A DNA stretch of 64,000 bases, taken from NCBI RefSeq assembly GCF_018613155.1, contig NZ_JAGGQU010000002.1, positions 1 through 64,000 of the forward strand. The letters are read 5' to 3'. This document shows, piece by piece, positions 63,152-64,000 of this stretch; the stretch's first letter is position 1, and every line of letters begins with the position of its first letter. Under the pieces are notes generated by a model. That model did not search any database. It saw only the letters and a list, made by a program, of their open reading frames with translations, and was not told the origin of the DNA. The translations under genes were made by a program, and so were the position numbers. This DNA comes from Bacillus sp. ISL-55. GTDB lineage: Bacteria > Bacillota > Bacilli > Bacillales > Cytobacillaceae.

Positions 63152-63688
63152 TTATTTAAGCTCATCTTTCAAAAGACTATAAACAACCAAATCCTCATAT
63201 TGATCATATAAAAATTGTCCCGCCCGTTTGATCCCTTCCTTTTTGAACCCTAATCTCTCAGGGATGCCCTGGCTTTTCAAGTTATTAGCCGCACATTGAA
63301 TTTCCATCCTATTCATTGAATACCTGTTAAATAACTCTTGAATCAGACTCTTTAAGCTAACCGTAATGATCCCCTTTCCTTCGGCATTTTTAGAAATAAA
63401 ATAGCCAATGCTCGCACTTCGATTACCCCAATCGAACTGGACGCCAATCATGCCAGCCAAATCACCATTATACCGAATAGCTACATCGAATCCTTGGTTA
63501 TTAGCCAGGTTCTCCAACCAATACTTAATCACCGGCACCATATCTTCTGCCGTTTTCCGTTTATCCACCCATAGAAGCCATTTTCTTAAATGATCCCTAT
63601 TATCATCAATCAGATTAAAAATCTCCTCCGCTTGATGGTGCTGTAATAACTCCAGACTAATATAATCGTTCACGTAAAAGCGGAACAT
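63152..63688 (-). CDS. GNAT acetyltransferase (RimL type)
   Basis: 178 residues. RimL-type pattern: ISLELLQHHQAEEIFNLIDD at the start, AGMIGVQFDWGNRSASIGYF, the acetyl-CoA loop KNAEGKGIIT near 108-117 and SQGIPERLGFKKEGIKR. The acceptor is unknown. GGGGAGGAG precedes the ATG. It converges with the Nudix gene across a shared terminator. Confidence 0.85.
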   Translation of the reverse strand: MFRFYVNDYISLELLQHHQAEEIFNLIDDNRDHLRKWLLWVDKRKTAEDMVPVIKYWLENLANNQGFDVAIRYNGDLAGMIGVQFDWGNRSASIGYFISKNAEGKGIITVSLKSLIQELFNRYSMNRMEIQCAANNLKSQGIPERLGFKKEGIKRAGQFLYDQYEDLVVYSLLKDELK

Positions 63689-63901
63689 GCTCCTCCCCCT
63701 CGCACAAATCCCCGTATCCTAAATAAAGTAGGTTGACCCTGGTATAAAATATAATAATCTATTAATATTTCACTAAAAAAGTTAATCAATGAACCGAAAA
63801 GGTAAAAAAACTGAATTAGACGGACCAAATTTAAAATACCTAGGAGAGAACCAGCGAGAGAGTCGCCGTTCTTCCACAATTCCATTCTTCATTCTTACTA
63901 T

Positions 63902-64000
63902 CTATTTACCCAAAAATCCACCCTCGGATTTTATCGTTTGTCCAGTGATCCAGCCAGAATCATCGCTGGCTAAGAACGTTATCAACCGTGCAGCATCTTC
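63902..64000 (-). CDS. SDR family oxidoreductase, C-terminal end (partial, cut by window)
   Basis: The last 32 codons of a minus-strand gene that enters from the right edge: EDAARLITFLASDDSGWITG, then QTIKSEGGFLGK and a stop. This is the characteristic end of classical short-chain dehydrogenases (A-x-L-x-x-F-L-A-S-D-x-x-x-x-I-T-G-Q-x-x-x-x-x-G-G). The cofactor and substrate regions lie outside the window. Confidence 0.8.
   Translation of the reverse strand, partial: EDAARLITFLASDDSGWITGQTIKSEGGFLGK

Noticed and set aside
63670-63885. 71-codon minus-strand frame overlapping the GNAT start
   Set aside because: No ribosome binding site, and its end overlaps the strong start region of the GNAT gene.
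1-64000. Prophage, plasmid or transposon island
   Set aside because: No integrase, transposase, relaxase, terminase or att-like direct repeats were found; accessory genes are interleaved with ordinary chromosomal ones.

Overview
The window looks like chromosome of a low-GC, endospore-forming Bacillaceae (Bacillus/Mesobacillus-like). The signs are strong AGGAGG-type ribosome binding sites, frequent TTG and GTG starts, a CwlJ spore-cortex hydrolase, a sporulation-kinase-like gene, OhrR/Gpx, a T-box leader and DUF3231/DUF1206/ChaB proteins. I see no rRNA, tRNA, transposase, integrase, phage module or CRISPR. The species call is an inference from gene families.

Layout. 0.3-5 kb: an orphan Bce-type two-component pair, ChaB, DUF1206 and small membrane genes. 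5-15 kb: housekeeping and accessory enzymes (VOC, CPBP protease, CwlJ, DJ-1/PfpI, S9 peptidase, Nudix), a frameshifted pspC and a MurJ/SpoVB-like flippase. 15-27 kb: a dense minus-strand run of small membrane proteins and resistance-like enzymes (nucleotidyltransferases, GNATs, an aminoglycoside-phosphotransferase-like kinase), an MFS exporter with an ArsR-rhodanese regulator, and a T-box-controlled acetyltransferase. 27-38 kb: small genes, a DUF4145 protein, S33 and M14 peptidases, an interrupted vanW, EamA and a second phosphotransferase. 38.6-46.2 kb: a four-gene TIGR02677/02678/02680/02679 operon (Wadjet type III, jetABCD) that is visibly broken. 47.3-48.6 kb: a stand-alone ftsZ with an unusual Tyr/Gly/Gln-rich linker. 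49-64 kb: a KtrA-type RCK protein, Gpx-OhrR, an ECF sigma module, a frameshifted KinB-like kinase, DUF3231, PadR-DUF2812, an XRE regulator with two clear operators, a NERD protein, Nudix, GNAT and the tail of an SDR.

The most striking structure is non-coding. Four intergenic arrays (1-195, 27213-27521, 35437-36217, 46175-47175) have four different repeat sequences, yet all have the same period of exactly 52 bp, and every unit is a hairpin plus a short spacer. I counted the period position by position: at least 3, 6, 15 and 19 units. 52 bp equals five turns of B-DNA. The largest array cuts directly into the jetA reading frame. A fifth array (30182-30295) has a 20-21 bp period, about two helical turns. 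I do not recognise this family.

A second theme is decay by single lesions. In-frame stops break jetC (TAA), vanW (TAA) and a nucleotidyltransferase (TAG). Frameshifts break pspC and the KinB-like kinase. jetA has lost its N-terminal part. All these lie in accessory genes, while the core-type genes read cleanly. Several genes also have a strong ribosome binding site placed ideally before ATC or CTG rather than ATG/GTG/TTG.
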